Positions 7,947 through 17,758 of a stretch of DNA of 35,106 nt are shown here, one piece after another. The stretch is from Plebeiibacterium sediminum. GTDB lineage: Bacteria; Bacteroidota; Bacteroidia; Bacteroidales; Marinilabiliaceae. Under the pieces are notes generated by a model. The model was not told the DNA's origin. It did not search any database and was given only the letters and a program-made list of their open reading frames with translations. Position numbers and translations under genes: made by a program. Where the stretch lies: positions 1 through 35,106 of the forward strand of contig NZ_JAPDPJ010000061.1 in NCBI RefSeq assembly GCF_026013605.1. The letters are read 5' to 3'. Position 1 is the stretch's first letter. Each line of letters opens with the position of its first letter.

Positions 7947-8124
7947 AAAAGATTTGTTATAGAATTTAAGTTATTAATAAATATTACCCTTTAGGGAGAC
8001 TATTATTATATAGGGACTTTTGTTATATGCATATGATGTATAATATTTTAATTGATGAGATTAGTGATGGGGCATACTTGTCTGATAATTAATGTATTTT
8101 AATCAGCCAATACGAATTTATACA

Positions 8125-8193
8125 TGACATAGCATTTCCCTATCATACAAATGTTGCAGAATATTAAACAAATGATGCAAATGCTATTTGTCA
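8125..8193. promoter_or_regulatory. Candidate operator of the hybrid regulator: direct repeats within an inverted repeat
   Basis: ACAAATGTTGCA (8147-8158) and ACAAATGATGCA (8168-8179) match in 11 of 12 bases and start 21 bases apart, two turns of the helix. AraC-type regulators typically bind such paired direct sites. They are flanked by TGACATAGCATTT (8125-8137) and the inverted AAATGCTATTTGTCA (8179-8193), which pair except for two extra bases. The block lies in the 315-base gap between the regulator stop (8262) and the xylanase start (7946), about 180-245 bases in front of the xylanase gene. Elsewhere in that gap only a short palindrome (ATATGCATAT near 8026-8035) was noticed. Confidence 0.55.
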
Positions 8194-8261
8194 CAGTTTA
8201 GTCCTGAAAATTTTAAAACTAAACTTGAGTTGTGAAGATGTTCTTATAAGGGATATTGTTA

Positions 8262-11200
8262 TTATTTTTCAGGTAATAACTCGGAAGGTAATTTATTAAA
8301 CTGAGCTTTAAAACATTTGGTGAAGTAACCTGGAGAATCAAATCCAACTTTCATGGCAACTTCAGAAATGTTGTATTTTCCATCTTTCAGATATTTAATG
8401 GATCTTTTTAATCGAATGAATCGAATGAATTCAATGGCAGTTTGCCCTGTTAATGATTTAATTTTGCGGTAAAGATTACTTCGATTCATAGCCATATGTG
8501 AAGCAAGTTTTTCAACAGATATGTCCTTGTCTTCAATATTGCCATTAACAAAGTCAATAATTTTTTGAAGAAACTCTTTGTCTATAAGATTTACTTCGGT
8601 TTGTTGTAAGGTTGAAAAAACCTCCTGGCTGTACTTTTGATATAATAATTTTCTATTTTCAAGTGTTTTTCTCACTGTTGTTAATAATATTTCTACGTTA
8701 AAAGGTTTGGTAAGATATACATCGGCTCCTGTTTCAATACCTTCAAGTTTATTTTTAACATCAATGTTCGAGGTTAAGAAAATGATAGGTATGTGGTTTG
8801 TTGAAACGTTACTTCTTATTTTTTTACAGAACTCAATTCCATTTAAAACAGGCATTCTTACATCTGTTATAATTAAATCCGGGGATTGTTTTAATGCTTT
8901 ATGATAGGCATCTTCACCATTTTCGGCTGTGATAATATTATATGTTTCACTCAGTAAGCTTACTAAATACTCTAAAAACTCTTTGTTATCATCAGCTAAT
9001 AAAATAAATGGAGATTTTTTACTCACATCTTCATTTGAAATTTCAAAATCTGTAACAGGTATATTCTCAGCATAGGACTGAGGTTTGGTGTTTGAATAAA
9101 CCATCTGTTCACCATGAGGTTTGTTTATAGGTATTTGTACACAAAAACAAGTGCTCTTCCACTTTTCACTACGTACCTTTATGGTACCATGATGTAGTTC
9201 TACCAAATTTTTCACCAAAGCCAGCCCAATTCCGAAACCTGCATAATAAGAAGTATCATCACCCTGACATTGGAAATATCTTGCAAAAACTTTGTTGATA
9301 TTTTCAGGATCAATACCCATTCCATTATCCATTACTTCAATAATAAAACTGTCAGATGTTTCTATATTTTGCGGATGACTTACCAATAGTTTTATATTGC
9401 CTTTGTCTGGAGTAAATTTGAATGCATTCGATAATAAATTAGAGAGGATTTTTTCCATCATGTTTTTATCTACCCAAACTTCAATGGAATCAGAGGATGA
9501 GATAAATTCATAATTGATTTTTCTATTCTCAGCCTGATTCAGGAACAAGCTATATACATGTCTTGAAAAAACAATTAAATCAACTTTTTCAATTATCGGT
9601 TTTAATTGCAATGATTCAGATTTTGTAAACATGAGCAACTCATTAATGAGTTCATACATTCGTTTTACATTCTTGAATACCATGTTGAGTTGTTTCTGAA
9701 TACTTGCAGGAGTCTTTTTTTGAGATATTATAGATTCGAGTGGAGATATTATCAGGCTAAGCGGTGTACGTATTTCGTGTGAAATATTGGCGAAAAAGTC
9801 TGTTTTTAACTGGTGAATTTCAACTTCTTTTTCTCGTTTTAATGTTTCTATTTTTAATTTCTCAGCCTGTTTAGCCTGTAGGGTTTCTAACTGAATAAAA
9901 CTGTATAATAAAATCCCGGCAATAATTGTGTAGAGCAGATAGGCCCAGATTGTTTTCCATATTGGCGGTGCAATTATAATTTTTAATTTGGTTGGATTAT
10001 TATTCCATTTACCATCGTTATTTGAGCCTTTTACCAGAAATGAATAAGTTCCCGGGTTTAAGTTTGTATAGGTAGCGCTATGTTTATTGCCCACATATAT
10101 CCAATCACTATCTAAACCTTCTAGTTTGTACTTGTATTGATTTCTGGAAGGTAATGTATAATTCAATGCAGCATATTCAATAGTAAAGGAGTTTTGTTTC
10201 CAATTAAAATGAATTTCATTGGTAAGTGAGATATTCTTTTTTAGTGGTGATTCTTTGCCTATTTTCAATGGGATATTAAAAAGCTTGATTCCTGTAAGAT
10301 ATACCGGAGGGATATAAGGATTGGTATCGATACTGTCTGGTATAAAATAATTGAAGCCATTATTTCCACCATAAAACAATTGCTGAGTGCTGGTTTTTAT
10401 GCAGGATTGCATATTCAACATATTTGAGTTTAAACCATCCTTTTGATTATAGCATTCAACTTTTTCGGTAATCAGATTAAATTTTGCAACACCCTTATTC
10501 GTGCTAACCCATAAATTTTTATTGTTATCTTCCAGAATTCCATTAATCAGGTTACTAGGGAGTCCATTCTCCTTTGTATAAGCGTAAAATCTATTTTCGC
10601 GGTAATCAAACTTATTTAAACCATCTTCGGTTCCAGCCCATAAATATCCGTTACTGTCTTCAAAGAGAGTTCTTATTCTATAATTATTAATGCTATATTT
10701 ATTGTTCTTGTCATATTTATAGGATAACATCTGAAATTCTCCATCATCCTTTCGAATCATCTTGTACAGGCCATATAGTGTACCTATCCAAAGATTTTTT
10801 CTACTGTCCTCAAAAATACAGTATATAAAAGGCGACTGAACCATTTCTATAAATTTAGAAGGGGCAGATGTATTTTCAAAAAGATCCAATTCAGGATTGT
10901 ACTTATAAAGGCCATCGCCAACTGTTCCTGCCCAAATATCACCATAACAGTCCTCAAGCATACAAATAGTATTTGCTTGTCTGCTTACCTTACTTTTTAT
11001 GGTGTAGCGCTGAATAATATCACCGTTTTGATTTAGTTTTAGTAGTCCTCCATTCCAGATACTAGCCCATAAATAATTATGGGAATCATACATGATATCA
11101 ATAACAGCTTTGTTTTTTAGTTTTTGGTTATTAAAACGGTTTTCAAATTGTTTATTGATGAGATTAAAATAACTGATTCCACCTCCATCTGTAGCAATCC

Positions 11201-12428
11201 AAAGTCCTTTGTTTTTATCCTCTGAAAATGCTTTTACATTATTGTTTGCAAGTGTATTTTTTGAGGTGGGAATATGTTGAACCAGGTTGAATTTATAGAA
11301 ATATTTATCGTGTAAATAAAGACCTTTATTAAAGGTCCCAATCCAAAGAACATTTCGGTCATCAATATAAATAGACCAAATAGAGTTACATCCTAACTTG
11401 TTGGGTATGTTTTGTTCCGCATAATAATGGATAAACTTATTGTTGTGACGGTCAAAATAATTAAGGCCTCCATTCTCAGTTCCAATCCATAAATTATCGT
11501 AAGGGTCTTTGCAAAGCGTTAAAATATGATTATGACTTAAACTGTCAGGATGGTTGTTCTTTTTGAATGACATAAATTTAAATTCTTTGTCATTAATGTT
11601 AACCTTATTTAATCCTCCACCGTAAGTTCCGATCCAAAGATTTTGGCTTTTATCAATAAGTAAGGATGTGATGTGGTTCCATGATAAACTTTTACTATTG
11701 TTTTCCTGATGTGTATAATGCTTAATAGTTTGAGATCTGGGATTAAACTGATCTAATCCGTTTCGGGTACCTATCCAGTAATTGCCCGATTCATCTTGTG
11801 TAATGCAAGTTACTGCATTAGAAATTAATGATTCCGGGTCATCTTTATGATGTCTTAGAGCATATGTTTCTGAATTTTTAGGATTGTATGAAGTTAGTCC
11901 ATTTCCCATAGTACATATCCATATTTTTCCTTCACTATCCACAAACAAGTCATTAATATAGAATACAGAGTACTCATTAAGCATAGGATATCTCTGAAAT
12001 TGATCTTTTTCGCGATGATATAAATTGAGTCCATCAGAAGTTCCTATCCATATATTACGGTTGTTATCTTCGCAAATGGCATTGATCGTATTGCTTGAGA
12101 TAGAGGTAGTATCCACTGAACTTTTTTCGTAATTTATTACATCAGTACCATTGTATTTGTGTAAACCGTCGGCTGTACCAATCCATAGGAAACCATATGA
12201 ATCTTTATAAGTGCAAGTAACTTGCTGGTATCCCAATTCAGGAGTTAATTGTTGAAAGTCAATATCACTGTATTGTGTATAAGCACTAATACTTATCAGC
12301 CCAAAACAAGCGATTATTACGATTCTTTCAATTGCTGATCTGAAATAGGTATTATCCCACGTCATATTGCATGCAGGAACAGAAAGAGTTATTAGTCTAA
12401 AAACTATAGTAAATACCATGTTTCTCAT
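8262..12428 (-). CDS. Hybrid two-component system sensor/regulator (HTCS)
   Basis: These one-protein two-component systems sense oligosaccharides in the periplasm and switch on polysaccharide-utilisation genes. With the start at 12428 the protein has 1388 residues. It has an N-terminal signal or anchor (about 33-52) and a sensor of about 14 Reg_prop repeats of the type LWIGTxxGGLxxF, enough for two seven-bladed propellers. A Y_Y_Y domain (about 755-820) and a membrane helix (about 828-848) follow. The kinase has His884 in ANISHEIRTPL and ATP-binding motifs NLLSNAFKFTP, DNGMGI and GFGIGLALV. The receiver has Asp1189 in LIITDVRMP, and an AraC-type DNA-binding domain ends the protein (about 1290-1388, ISEVAMKVGFDSPGYFTKCF). 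The start is uncertain: the ATG at 12365 would give a more usual signal sequence. It lies beside GH11 and GH43 genes, so xylan fragments are the likely signal. Confidence 0.93.
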   Translation of the reverse strand: MRNMVFTIVFRLITLSVPACNMTWDNTYFRSAIERIVIIACFGLISISAYTQYSDIDFQQLTPELGYQQVTCTYKDSYGFLWIGTADGLHKYNGTDVINYEKSSVDTTSISSNTINAICEDNNRNIWIGTSDGLNLYHREKDQFQRYPMLNEYSVFYINDLFVDSEGKIWICTMGNGLTSYNPKNSETYALRHHKDDPESLISNAVTCITQDESGNYWIGTRNGLDQFNPRSQTIKHYTHQENNSKSLSWNHITSLLIDKSQNLWIGTYGGGLNKVNINDKEFKFMSFKKNNHPDSLSHNHILTLCKDPYDNLWIGTENGGLNYFDRHNNKFIHYYAEQNIPNKLGCNSIWSIYIDDRNVLWIGTFNKGLYLHDKYFYKFNLVQHIPTSKNTLANNNVKAFSEDKNKGLWIATDGGGISYFNLINKQFENRFNNQKLKNKAVIDIMYDSHNYLWASIWNGGLLKLNQNGDIIQRYTIKSKVSRQANTICMLEDCYGDIWAGTVGDGLYKYNPELDLFENTSAPSKFIEMVQSPFIYCIFEDSRKNLWIGTLYGLYKMIRKDDGEFQMLSYKYDKNNKYSINNYRIRTLFEDSNGYLWAGTEDGLNKFDYRENRFYAYTKENGLPSNLINGILEDNNKNLWVSTNKGVAKFNLITEKVECYNQKDGLNSNMLNMQSCIKTSTQQLFYGGNNGFNYFIPDSIDTNPYIPPVYLTGIKLFNIPLKIGKESPLKKNISLTNEIHFNWKQNSFTIEYAALNYTLPSRNQYKYKLEGLDSDWIYVGNKHSATYTNLNPGTYSFLVKGSNNDGKWNNNPTKLKIIIAPPIWKTIWAYLLYTIIAGILLYSFIQLETLQAKQAEKLKIETLKREKEVEIHQLKTDFFANISHEIRTPLSLIISPLESIISQKKTPASIQKQLNMVFKNVKRMYELINELLMFTKSESLQLKPIIEKVDLIVFSRHVYSLFLNQAENRKINYEFISSSDSIEVWVDKNMMEKILSNLLSNAFKFTPDKGNIKLLVSHPQNIETSDSFIIEVMDNGMGIDPENINKVFARYFQCQGDDTSYYAGFGIGLALVKNLVELHHGTIKVRSEKWKSTCFCVQIPINKPHGEQMVYSNTKPQSYAENIPVTDFEISNEDVSKKSPFILLADDNKEFLEYLVSLLSETYNIITAENGEDAYHKALKQSPDLIITDVRMPVLNGIEFCKKIRSNVSTNHIPIIFLTSNIDVKNKLEGIETGADVYLTKPFNVEILLTTVRKTLENRKLLYQKYSQEVFSTLQQTEVNLIDKEFLQKIIDFVNGNIEDKDISVEKLASHMAMNRSNLYRKIKSLTGQTAIEFIRFIRLKRSIKYLKDGKYNISEVAMKVGFDSPGYFTKCFKAQFNKLPSELLPEK

Positions 12429-12620
12429 TCAAACTTATTTTAATACAGTGAACTATATAATTGAAAGCATTTTTTTTAATTGCTTTACTTTAACTCTGCT
12501 ATAATCCAAAAATCAACTCAGTAGATTTAATTTTTATGAGTTGTTTGTTAAATTTTAAAAGATCTTGCTATTGATTTATTCTTTAGAGCGGAAAAAATTT
12601 TCAGAATAATTGAATACTTT

Positions 12621-12938
12621 TTAATCAATTAAGCTTTCTCCAGCAATACCGATTCCCGCTCCTAATATTAATGAGAAAATAATTATGGGAATTAAAGCTT
12701 TATTGTCTTTGGGGTAAACTATAATCATAATAGGAACAGATGTCAGTAATGCTATTATTAATCCTTTTATACAAGGATTTATATTCCACTGTACAAAAGG
12801 AATAATTACTCCAAGGGTAAAATAATGTATAAAAGCAGAAAAAGTATCTCTTCTATTAAGTCTTTGAATAATCATTGGTATGCAGTATAATATTCCCGCC
12901 ATTATCCCAATAATTAAAGTTATTGAAATAGTATTCAT
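12621..12938 (-). CDS. Small integral membrane protein of unknown function
   Basis: Not recognised. The 105-residue protein is mostly hydrophobic, with about four predicted membrane helices (about 3-22, 38-55, 60-76 and 83-101) joined by short charged loops (QRLNRRDT after helix 1, YPKDNK before the last). A Gly-rich end, LGAGIGIAGESL, follows. It stands alone between the hybrid regulator and a divergent NlpC/P60 gene. A 15-base palindrome lies in the divergent gap. Confidence 0.65.
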   Translation of the reverse strand: MNTISITLIIGIMAGILYCIPMIIQRLNRRDTFSAFIHYFTLGVIIPFVQWNINPCIKGLIIALLTSVPIMIIVYPKDNKALIPIIIFSLILGAGIGIAGESLID

Positions 12939-12991
12939 CTTATTTAAAATTTAAGTCAGCAGGATAGAAGAAGGGTGTAATAGTATACAGT

Positions 12992-13006
12992 ACGTAAGTA
13001 TTACGT
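12992..13006. promoter_or_regulatory. Perfect palindrome in a divergent intergenic region
   Basis: ACGTAA-GTA-TTACGT is a perfect inverted repeat with a three-base centre. It lies between the divergent genes starting at 12938 (minus) and 13182 (plus), where an operator could serve both. No protein can be assigned to it. Confidence 0.4.
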
Positions 13007-13181
13007 TTAATATTAACGGAGTGTATTGTAAAATATTGTATAAAAATGATATAAAATTAAAAAGAAATAGAGTGTATTGGTTTTATTCAACAGTTGACTT
13101 AAGTAAAATAACAGTATGTTGGTTCTTGTTAGAAATATTTTGTTCGTATAATTGTTGTTTCTTAAGTAATAACAACACAAT

Positions 13182-13778
13182 ATGTTTAGTATAAAAGAAA
13201 AGCTGCCATTACTAATTTGTATTCAGGGCATTTTGTTTTTAACGCTGGTTTTTACAACATCATGTTCAAGAAAAGCCTTACCTGATGTATCTTATCAAAA
13301 AAGTAGTATAACTTCAAAAACATTGACTCCTCATACAGGCAATAAAAGATTAAATCAATTTATAGCCAGCGGAACCGGTAAGCGTTTAAATACGGGTAAA
13401 GTTAGTGCAGATGATATTATAAAATCAGCACGTAAATATATGGGAACTCCCCATTGTATGGGCGGTTCTTCTAAAAAATGTATGGATTGCTCCGGATTAG
13501 TGATGCAAGCTTTTGCCCTAAATGGAATTACTTTACCTCATAATTCTGAAGAGCAAGCCAGGTATGGAAAGATTATTCAAGATAAAAATGAGTTGAGAAA
13601 AGGTGATTTAATATTCTTTATCAATACTTACAAAACAAGTAAATATATCACTCATGCCGGTATTTGTATTGGTAATAATCAGTTTATACATACCTCTTCA
13701 AGTAAAGGTGTTACTATTACCTCATTGGATAATAGCTGGTGGAAAGATAAATTTATATTTGGAACCAGAGTGTTTTAA
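13182..13778 (+). CDS. NlpC/P60 family cell-wall peptidase lipoprotein
   Basis: NlpC/P60 enzymes cut peptide stems of peptidoglycan, typically between D-glutamate and the diamino acid. The 198-residue protein has a lipoprotein signal (LVFTTSC, lipidated Cys28), a polar linker (about 30-72) and a C-terminal NlpC/P60 domain (about 74-198). The catalytic Cys103 lies in CMDCSGLVMQAF, His158 in ITHAGICIG, and the third polar residue is probably His170 in FIHTSS. The domain order resembles the small lipoprotein endopeptidases of the Spr/NlpC type. It ends 26 bases before the convergent beta-barrel gene. Confidence 0.9.
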   Translation: MFSIKEKLPLLICIQGILFLTLVFTTSCSRKALPDVSYQKSSITSKTLTPHTGNKRLNQFIASGTGKRLNTGKVSADDIIKSARKYMGTPHCMGGSSKKCMDCSGLVMQAFALNGITLPHNSEEQARYGKIIQDKNELRKGDLIFFINTYKTSKYITHAGICIGNNQFIHTSSSKGVTITSLDNSWWKDKFIFGTRVF

Positions 13779-13804
13779 TTATACATCTGTAGATATTGGT
13801 TTAT

Positions 13805-14368
13805 TCAAAACAATCGTATTCCTAATTTTAGGATAAATCTGTTGTATTCAATATTTCTTTCTACGTTATTCCTCCACCAATCCGTTCTGGTGTAAGAGTA
13901 TTTTTGATATCGATATCCCATAGCTATATAAAAAGCCATGGCACTTTTGGATGGGAATATATAGCCAGCTTCTGCATTAAAAAAGTGTTTTCCCTTGGTG
14001 TCTAATACTTCTATCCATTCTTCTTTTTCATCTTCAAGTGGGATTACAGCTCCATAGCTTCCTCCAATGTATAGCGATTGTTGGTTAAAAGCAGGGATGA
14101 AAATCTTTAGGTTGGGTCCAACAGATGCCATCTTTATATCCATCCATTCAATACCTGTAGATAGTCCAAATGCAAAGGTTTTGTTCAGTAAAAAGTTATG
14201 TTCCATTTGAATGGAATTGATCACGGCATTGTGGTCTTTTTGCGAACCGATCATTTGTGTGTATGCTGTGTAGTTTTGGTATTTTATATTGAATTTGTTT
14301 TCGGCTTGCTCTTGTCCGTATGTTACAGCAGAAATTACTATTAATGATAGCAAAAGTAGGTTTTTCAT
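13805..14368 (-). CDS. Outer-membrane beta-barrel protein
   Basis: The 187-residue protein has a signal peptide ending near TYGQ (residue 19) and then alternating amphipathic strands. Glycine/aromatic patterns such as FAFGLSTGIEW, SLYIGGSYGAVIPL and AFYIAMGYRYQKYSY suggest about eight strands, and it ends in LKLGIRLF with the terminal Phe typical of proteins inserted by BamA. It resembles small porin-like barrels of the OmpW/OmpX size class, but no close family is recognised. It runs convergent to the NlpC/P60 gene and divergent from the LVIVD lipoprotein gene. Confidence 0.72.
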   Translation of the reverse strand: MKNLLLLSLIVISAVTYGQEQAENKFNIKYQNYTAYTQMIGSQKDHNAVINSIQMEHNFLLNKTFAFGLSTGIEWMDIKMASVGPNLKIFIPAFNQQSLYIGGSYGAVIPLEDEKEEWIEVLDTKGKHFFNAEAGYIFPSKSAMAFYIAMGYRYQKYSYTRTDWWRNNVERNIEYNRFILKLGIRLF

Positions 14369-14559
14369 GAGTTATGTTTTTTTATTATGATGGAAAGCTA
14401 TTCAAACAGTTGCGTGAACAAGTTAAATAAGTACAAACAAATATCAGTTATTTATAATACTCATAATTCTTTTACAAAAAACGCAACCATAGCAACTGTC
14501 CAACATCAATACAATGTGTTTGCAACCACATACTATTAACCTAATAACTAAAAAGCGTC

Positions 14560-15825
14560 ATGAAGAAAAGAATACAGTATTTATTTTTACTAACTATAGG
14601 TTTGGTATCATTCTCTTGTACCAACCAAATAGAAGATACTTATACCGTAAATTCACCTGAATATATGAGTTACTCCGATTTAAGATCGGCGTTCAGTGTG
14701 CTTCCACCAGAAGATATTAAAAAGGCAGGTAAAATATATTTTAAAGATGATTTTATCTTTATCAACGAATATCAGAAAGGTATTCATGTTATAGATAATT
14801 CAGATCCTTCCAACCCTCAAAATGTTTCTTTTATTGAAATACCCGGTAATGTGGATTTAGCTATTAAAGGAAATATGCTTTACGCTGATAGTTATATTGA
14901 TCTTTTGACCATTGATATCAGTAACCTGAATGATATTAAAGAAGTGGATCGGGATGAGGATGTATTTCCTTATATTATTCCTGATTTTGAGGGAGGTATT
15001 TTAGGAAGTGTAGATACAGAAAAAGGTGTAATTATTGGCTATAAGGTATCAACAGTAACAGAGCCGGTAAATGATAATGGAATTTATTATGAACGATTTG
15101 TGGAATGGGATGGAATATTTTTGGCAGGAGATGCAAGTGCAAATAGTGTGAGTGGTTCAGGAAATGGAGTAGGAGGTTCCATGGCTCGTTTTACCTTGTA
15201 TGATCACTATTTATATGCCATTAATAACAGTGCATTAAATTTATTTGATGTATCAGATCCTTCAAATCCATCTTTTACAAAAAATATCTATATCAGTTGG
15301 CAAATAGAAACGCTATTTCCTTATAATCAGATGTTATTTATTGGGGCTCAAAGCGGCATGTATATTTATAGTTTACAGGATCCTTCAAGTCCTGAGTTTA
15401 TTTCTCAGTTTCGTCATGCAACAGCTTGCGACCCTGTTGTTGTTGAAGGTGATTATGCCTATGTAACATTACGTGGAGGAAATTTATGTGGAGCGATAGA
15501 TAGTGAACTGGAGGTGATTGATATTTCAAATATTGAAGCGCCGGAATTGTTAAAATCATATCCTATGGAAAATCCTTATGGTTTAGGAATTGATGATGAG
15601 GTGCTTTTTGTATGTGATGGTGATGACGGACTTAAAATTTATAATGCTGCAGATCCTTATACAATATCAGATCATCAATTAGCACATTATAAAGACATTG
15701 ATGCTTTTGATGTCATTCCTATTGGCAATGTATTATTAATGATTGGTGAAGATGGGTTATATCAATATGATTATTCTGATTTGGAAAATATTAAATTATT
15801 GAGCCACATAGTGGTTTATGAGTAA
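14560..15825 (+). CDS. LVIVD-repeat lipoprotein
   Basis: The 421-residue protein has a lipoprotein signal (LVSFSC, lipidated Cys20). A propeller-like body follows, with repeats of the LVIVD type: GIHVIDNSDPSNPQNV, LLTIDISNLNDIKEV, ALNLFDVSDPSNPSF, GMYIYSLQDPSSPEF, ELEVIDISNIEAPELL and GLKIYNAADPYTI. Such proteins are found on the surface of Bacteroidota and other bacteria, and their function is largely unknown. The gene is preceded by a 191-base divergent gap and followed by 76 bases without an obvious terminator. Confidence 0.85.
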   Translation: MKKRIQYLFLLTIGLVSFSCTNQIEDTYTVNSPEYMSYSDLRSAFSVLPPEDIKKAGKIYFKDDFIFINEYQKGIHVIDNSDPSNPQNVSFIEIPGNVDLAIKGNMLYADSYIDLLTIDISNLNDIKEVDRDEDVFPYIIPDFEGGILGSVDTEKGVIIGYKVSTVTEPVNDNGIYYERFVEWDGIFLAGDASANSVSGSGNGVGGSMARFTLYDHYLYAINNSALNLFDVSDPSNPSFTKNIYISWQIETLFPYNQMLFIGAQSGMYIYSLQDPSSPEFISQFRHATACDPVVVEGDYAYVTLRGGNLCGAIDSELEVIDISNIEAPELLKSYPMENPYGLGIDDEVLFVCDGDDGLKIYNAADPYTISDHQLAHYKDIDAFDVIPIGNVLLMIGEDGLYQYDYSDLENIKLLSHIVVYE

Positions 15826-15901
15826 TTGGGTTTAATATTTATTCTAATTGAAAAAGCTGAGAAACATAAAAAACTAAATATGTAATTAGAGATTTAGTGG
15901 G

Positions 15902-16858
15902 TTAGTTGTATGCATATCTGTTATAACTTGGGTGAGTTAGTTTTAAAGGAATGGTAAACCAAAACGTGGAACCAACATTAAGTTCTGATTCAACCCAAAT
16001 TTTACCTTGATGCAATTCTATAATATCTTTGCAAATGGCTAACCCTAAACCAGTACCTCCTTTGCATTGTTTAACCGTGTTTTCTGTTTGTACAAAGCGG
16101 TTAAATATATTTTTAAGCATGGATGATTCTATACCGGAACCAGAGTCTTTTACATAAAACTCAAGGTGATTATTTTTTGCAATACAACCATACTCTATGC
16201 AACCTTCATTGGTAAACTTAATCGCATTATTGAGCAGGTTATTCATTACCCGGCGAAGTTTTTCTTCGTCGGAGGTGAATACAAAGTCTCTGGGTAAGTC
16301 ATTTCCAGATTGGCATAGTTTTACTTTTGAATCAAGTAATGGCGTATAATTATTTGAAAAACCATTTAAAAAATCCCGCAGTTTAATTTCAGTCAGATTT
16401 AAGAACATATTACCCGACTCCAACAGCGAAGCGTCCATTACATCGTTTATGGTCAATAGCAATTGTTGAGAACTGTTCAATATGGTTTTTAGATACAAAT
16501 TCAAAATTTCATTATCTGTTTTTTCTGTTTGAGCTAGTTCTGAAAAACCAATTATTGAGTTCATTGGAGTTCTTAACTCATGCGATATGTTTTGAATAAA
16601 TACGGTTTTAAGTTTGTCGTTTTCCTTTGCTTTAGCTTCAGCTTTTCTAATCTTTTGAATGTGATTTTTAATCATGAAAAATAAAAGAATACCTGTAGTA
16701 AATACATAAAACCAACCTTTAAAATGTTGTATTCGTGTAATGGTATCCGGATTATCTGTCAGGTTAGAAACAAACAAGTCTGAATATAAAATCCATAAAC
16801 CTCCTGCTAAAATATACAGTATGGCAAGTATGTATTCAAACTTGATTTTCTTGAGCAT
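15902..16858 (-). CDS. Membrane-bound sensor histidine kinase
   Basis: The 318-residue protein has two N-terminal membrane helices (about 8-30 and 47-64) around a short periplasmic loop (SNLTDNPDTITRIQHFKGW), then a coiled linker and a full kinase core. His93 lies in QNISHELRTPMN, and the ATP-binding region has NLLNNAIKFT, DSGSGI and GGTGLGLAICKDI. The small loop gives no clue to the signal, which may be membrane- or redox-linked. No response regulator is adjacent, so the partner is elsewhere. It lies 90 bases downstream of the Crp/Fnr gene in the same direction and may be co-transcribed with it. Confidence 0.88.
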   Translation of the reverse strand: MLKKIKFEYILAILYILAGGLWILYSDLFVSNLTDNPDTITRIQHFKGWFYVFTTGILLFFMIKNHIQKIRKAEAKAKENDKLKTVFIQNISHELRTPMNSIIGFSELAQTEKTDNEILNLYLKTILNSSQQLLLTINDVMDASLLESGNMFLNLTEIKLRDFLNGFSNNYTPLLDSKVKLCQSGNDLPRDFVFTSDEEKLRRVMNNLLNNAIKFTNEGCIEYGCIAKNNHLEFYVKDSGSGIESSMLKNIFNRFVQTENTVKQCKGGTGLGLAICKDIIELHQGKIWVESELNVGSTFWFTIPLKLTHPSYNRYAYN

Positions 16859-16948
16859 CTTTGGTGTGAGTTTATAACGTTTTCATTACTAATGTATAAA
16901 AACTATTATTTGTAATCAACAACATTTATTTAATAAGGACGAAATATT

Positions 16949-17644
16949 TTATCCATGTTTACAAATTTCGGTTAGTTTCAGTTCATCCAGAATATTAATA
17001 TCTTTTCCGTTAAGCTCCAGTATATGGTCTTTTTCTAAGGTTTTTAGAAGCTTTACAGCACTCTCCGTTGAAATTCCTGCAAAATCAGCTAAGTCTTTTC
17101 TGGTTAAAATCTGGAAAATATCAGGATACTTTGGCTTAATATTATTAATGTAAAGTAATGCTTCAGCCATGCGGCCATTCATTTGTTTATAAAGCACTTT
17201 ACGAATGATATCGTATAAATTTACATTTTGTTCAGAATATCGTTTGATTAAACTTAAACCAAAAATACCATTTGAACTGATAATTTGTGCAATAGCAGTT
17301 TTTTCAACTAAAAAAACGTGGCAATCAGTAATTGCAACAGAGGAATAGCTAAATGTATTGGCCGAAAAAACAGATGACAAGCCAATAAACTCGCCGGGTT
17401 GAATAATACGTAAATTATAATTCTTTGTCAGGTCGCTTTCTACATACTGAATGGCCAGGCCATCTACAACAAACATCACATAAGAGGCAAAAGTACCTTG
17501 CTTGGTCAGGTTATCGCCTTTACGAAACTGTACTTGTGTGCGGCTGGATTTTACCAATTGAACTTCATCCGGACTTAAAGCCTGAAAGCATGGAGCATTA
17601 AGTTCGCAAATAAAGTTTATATCGTTTTGTTGTAAGGTTTTCAT
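16949..17644 (-). CDS. Crp/Fnr family transcriptional regulator
   Basis: The 231-residue protein has an N-terminal cyclic-nucleotide-binding-like beta barrel (about 18-125, with FRKGDNLTKQG and IIQPGEFIGLSSVF), a long dimerisation helix (about 128-155) and a C-terminal winged HTH (about 165-225, LTRKDLADFAGISTESAVKLL). It has Cys13, Cys19 and Cys108 but not the cysteine spacing of the E. coli FNR iron-sulfur cluster, so how it senses is open. The gene is divergent from a CoA-disulfide-reductase-like gene, and a perfect TTGAT-N4-ATCAA site lies between them. It probably controls that gene and itself, perhaps in response to low oxygen, nitrosative stress or sulfur species. The kinase gene follows. 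Confidence 0.9.
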   Translation of the reverse strand: MKTLQQNDINFICELNAPCFQALSPDEVQLVKSSRTQVQFRKGDNLTKQGTFASYVMFVVDGLAIQYVESDLTKNYNLRIIQPGEFIGLSSVFSANTFSYSSVAITDCHVFLVEKTAIAQIISSNGIFGLSLIKRYSEQNVNLYDIIRKVLYKQMNGRMAEALLYINNIKPKYPDIFQILTRKDLADFAGISTESAVKLLKTLEKDHILELNGKDINILDELKLTEICKHG

Positions 17645-17658
17645 TTTTTTTTTATTCT

Positions 17659-17680
17659 GTCAACCCTTAAAAATGTTGAC
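17659..17680. promoter_or_regulatory. Inverted repeat close to the Crp/Fnr gene start
   Basis: GTCAAC (17659-17664) and GTTGAC (17675-17680) are perfect inverted arms ten bases apart, only 15 bases in front of the regulator's ATG. They could be an operator over its own promoter or a leader hairpin. Confidence 0.45.
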
Positions 17681-17758
17681 TATTAGAGCTAAATATCTGT
17701 AGAATACAATACAAAAATATAATCAATTTCAAGAAAATGACCGTCGTCAATAAAAAAG

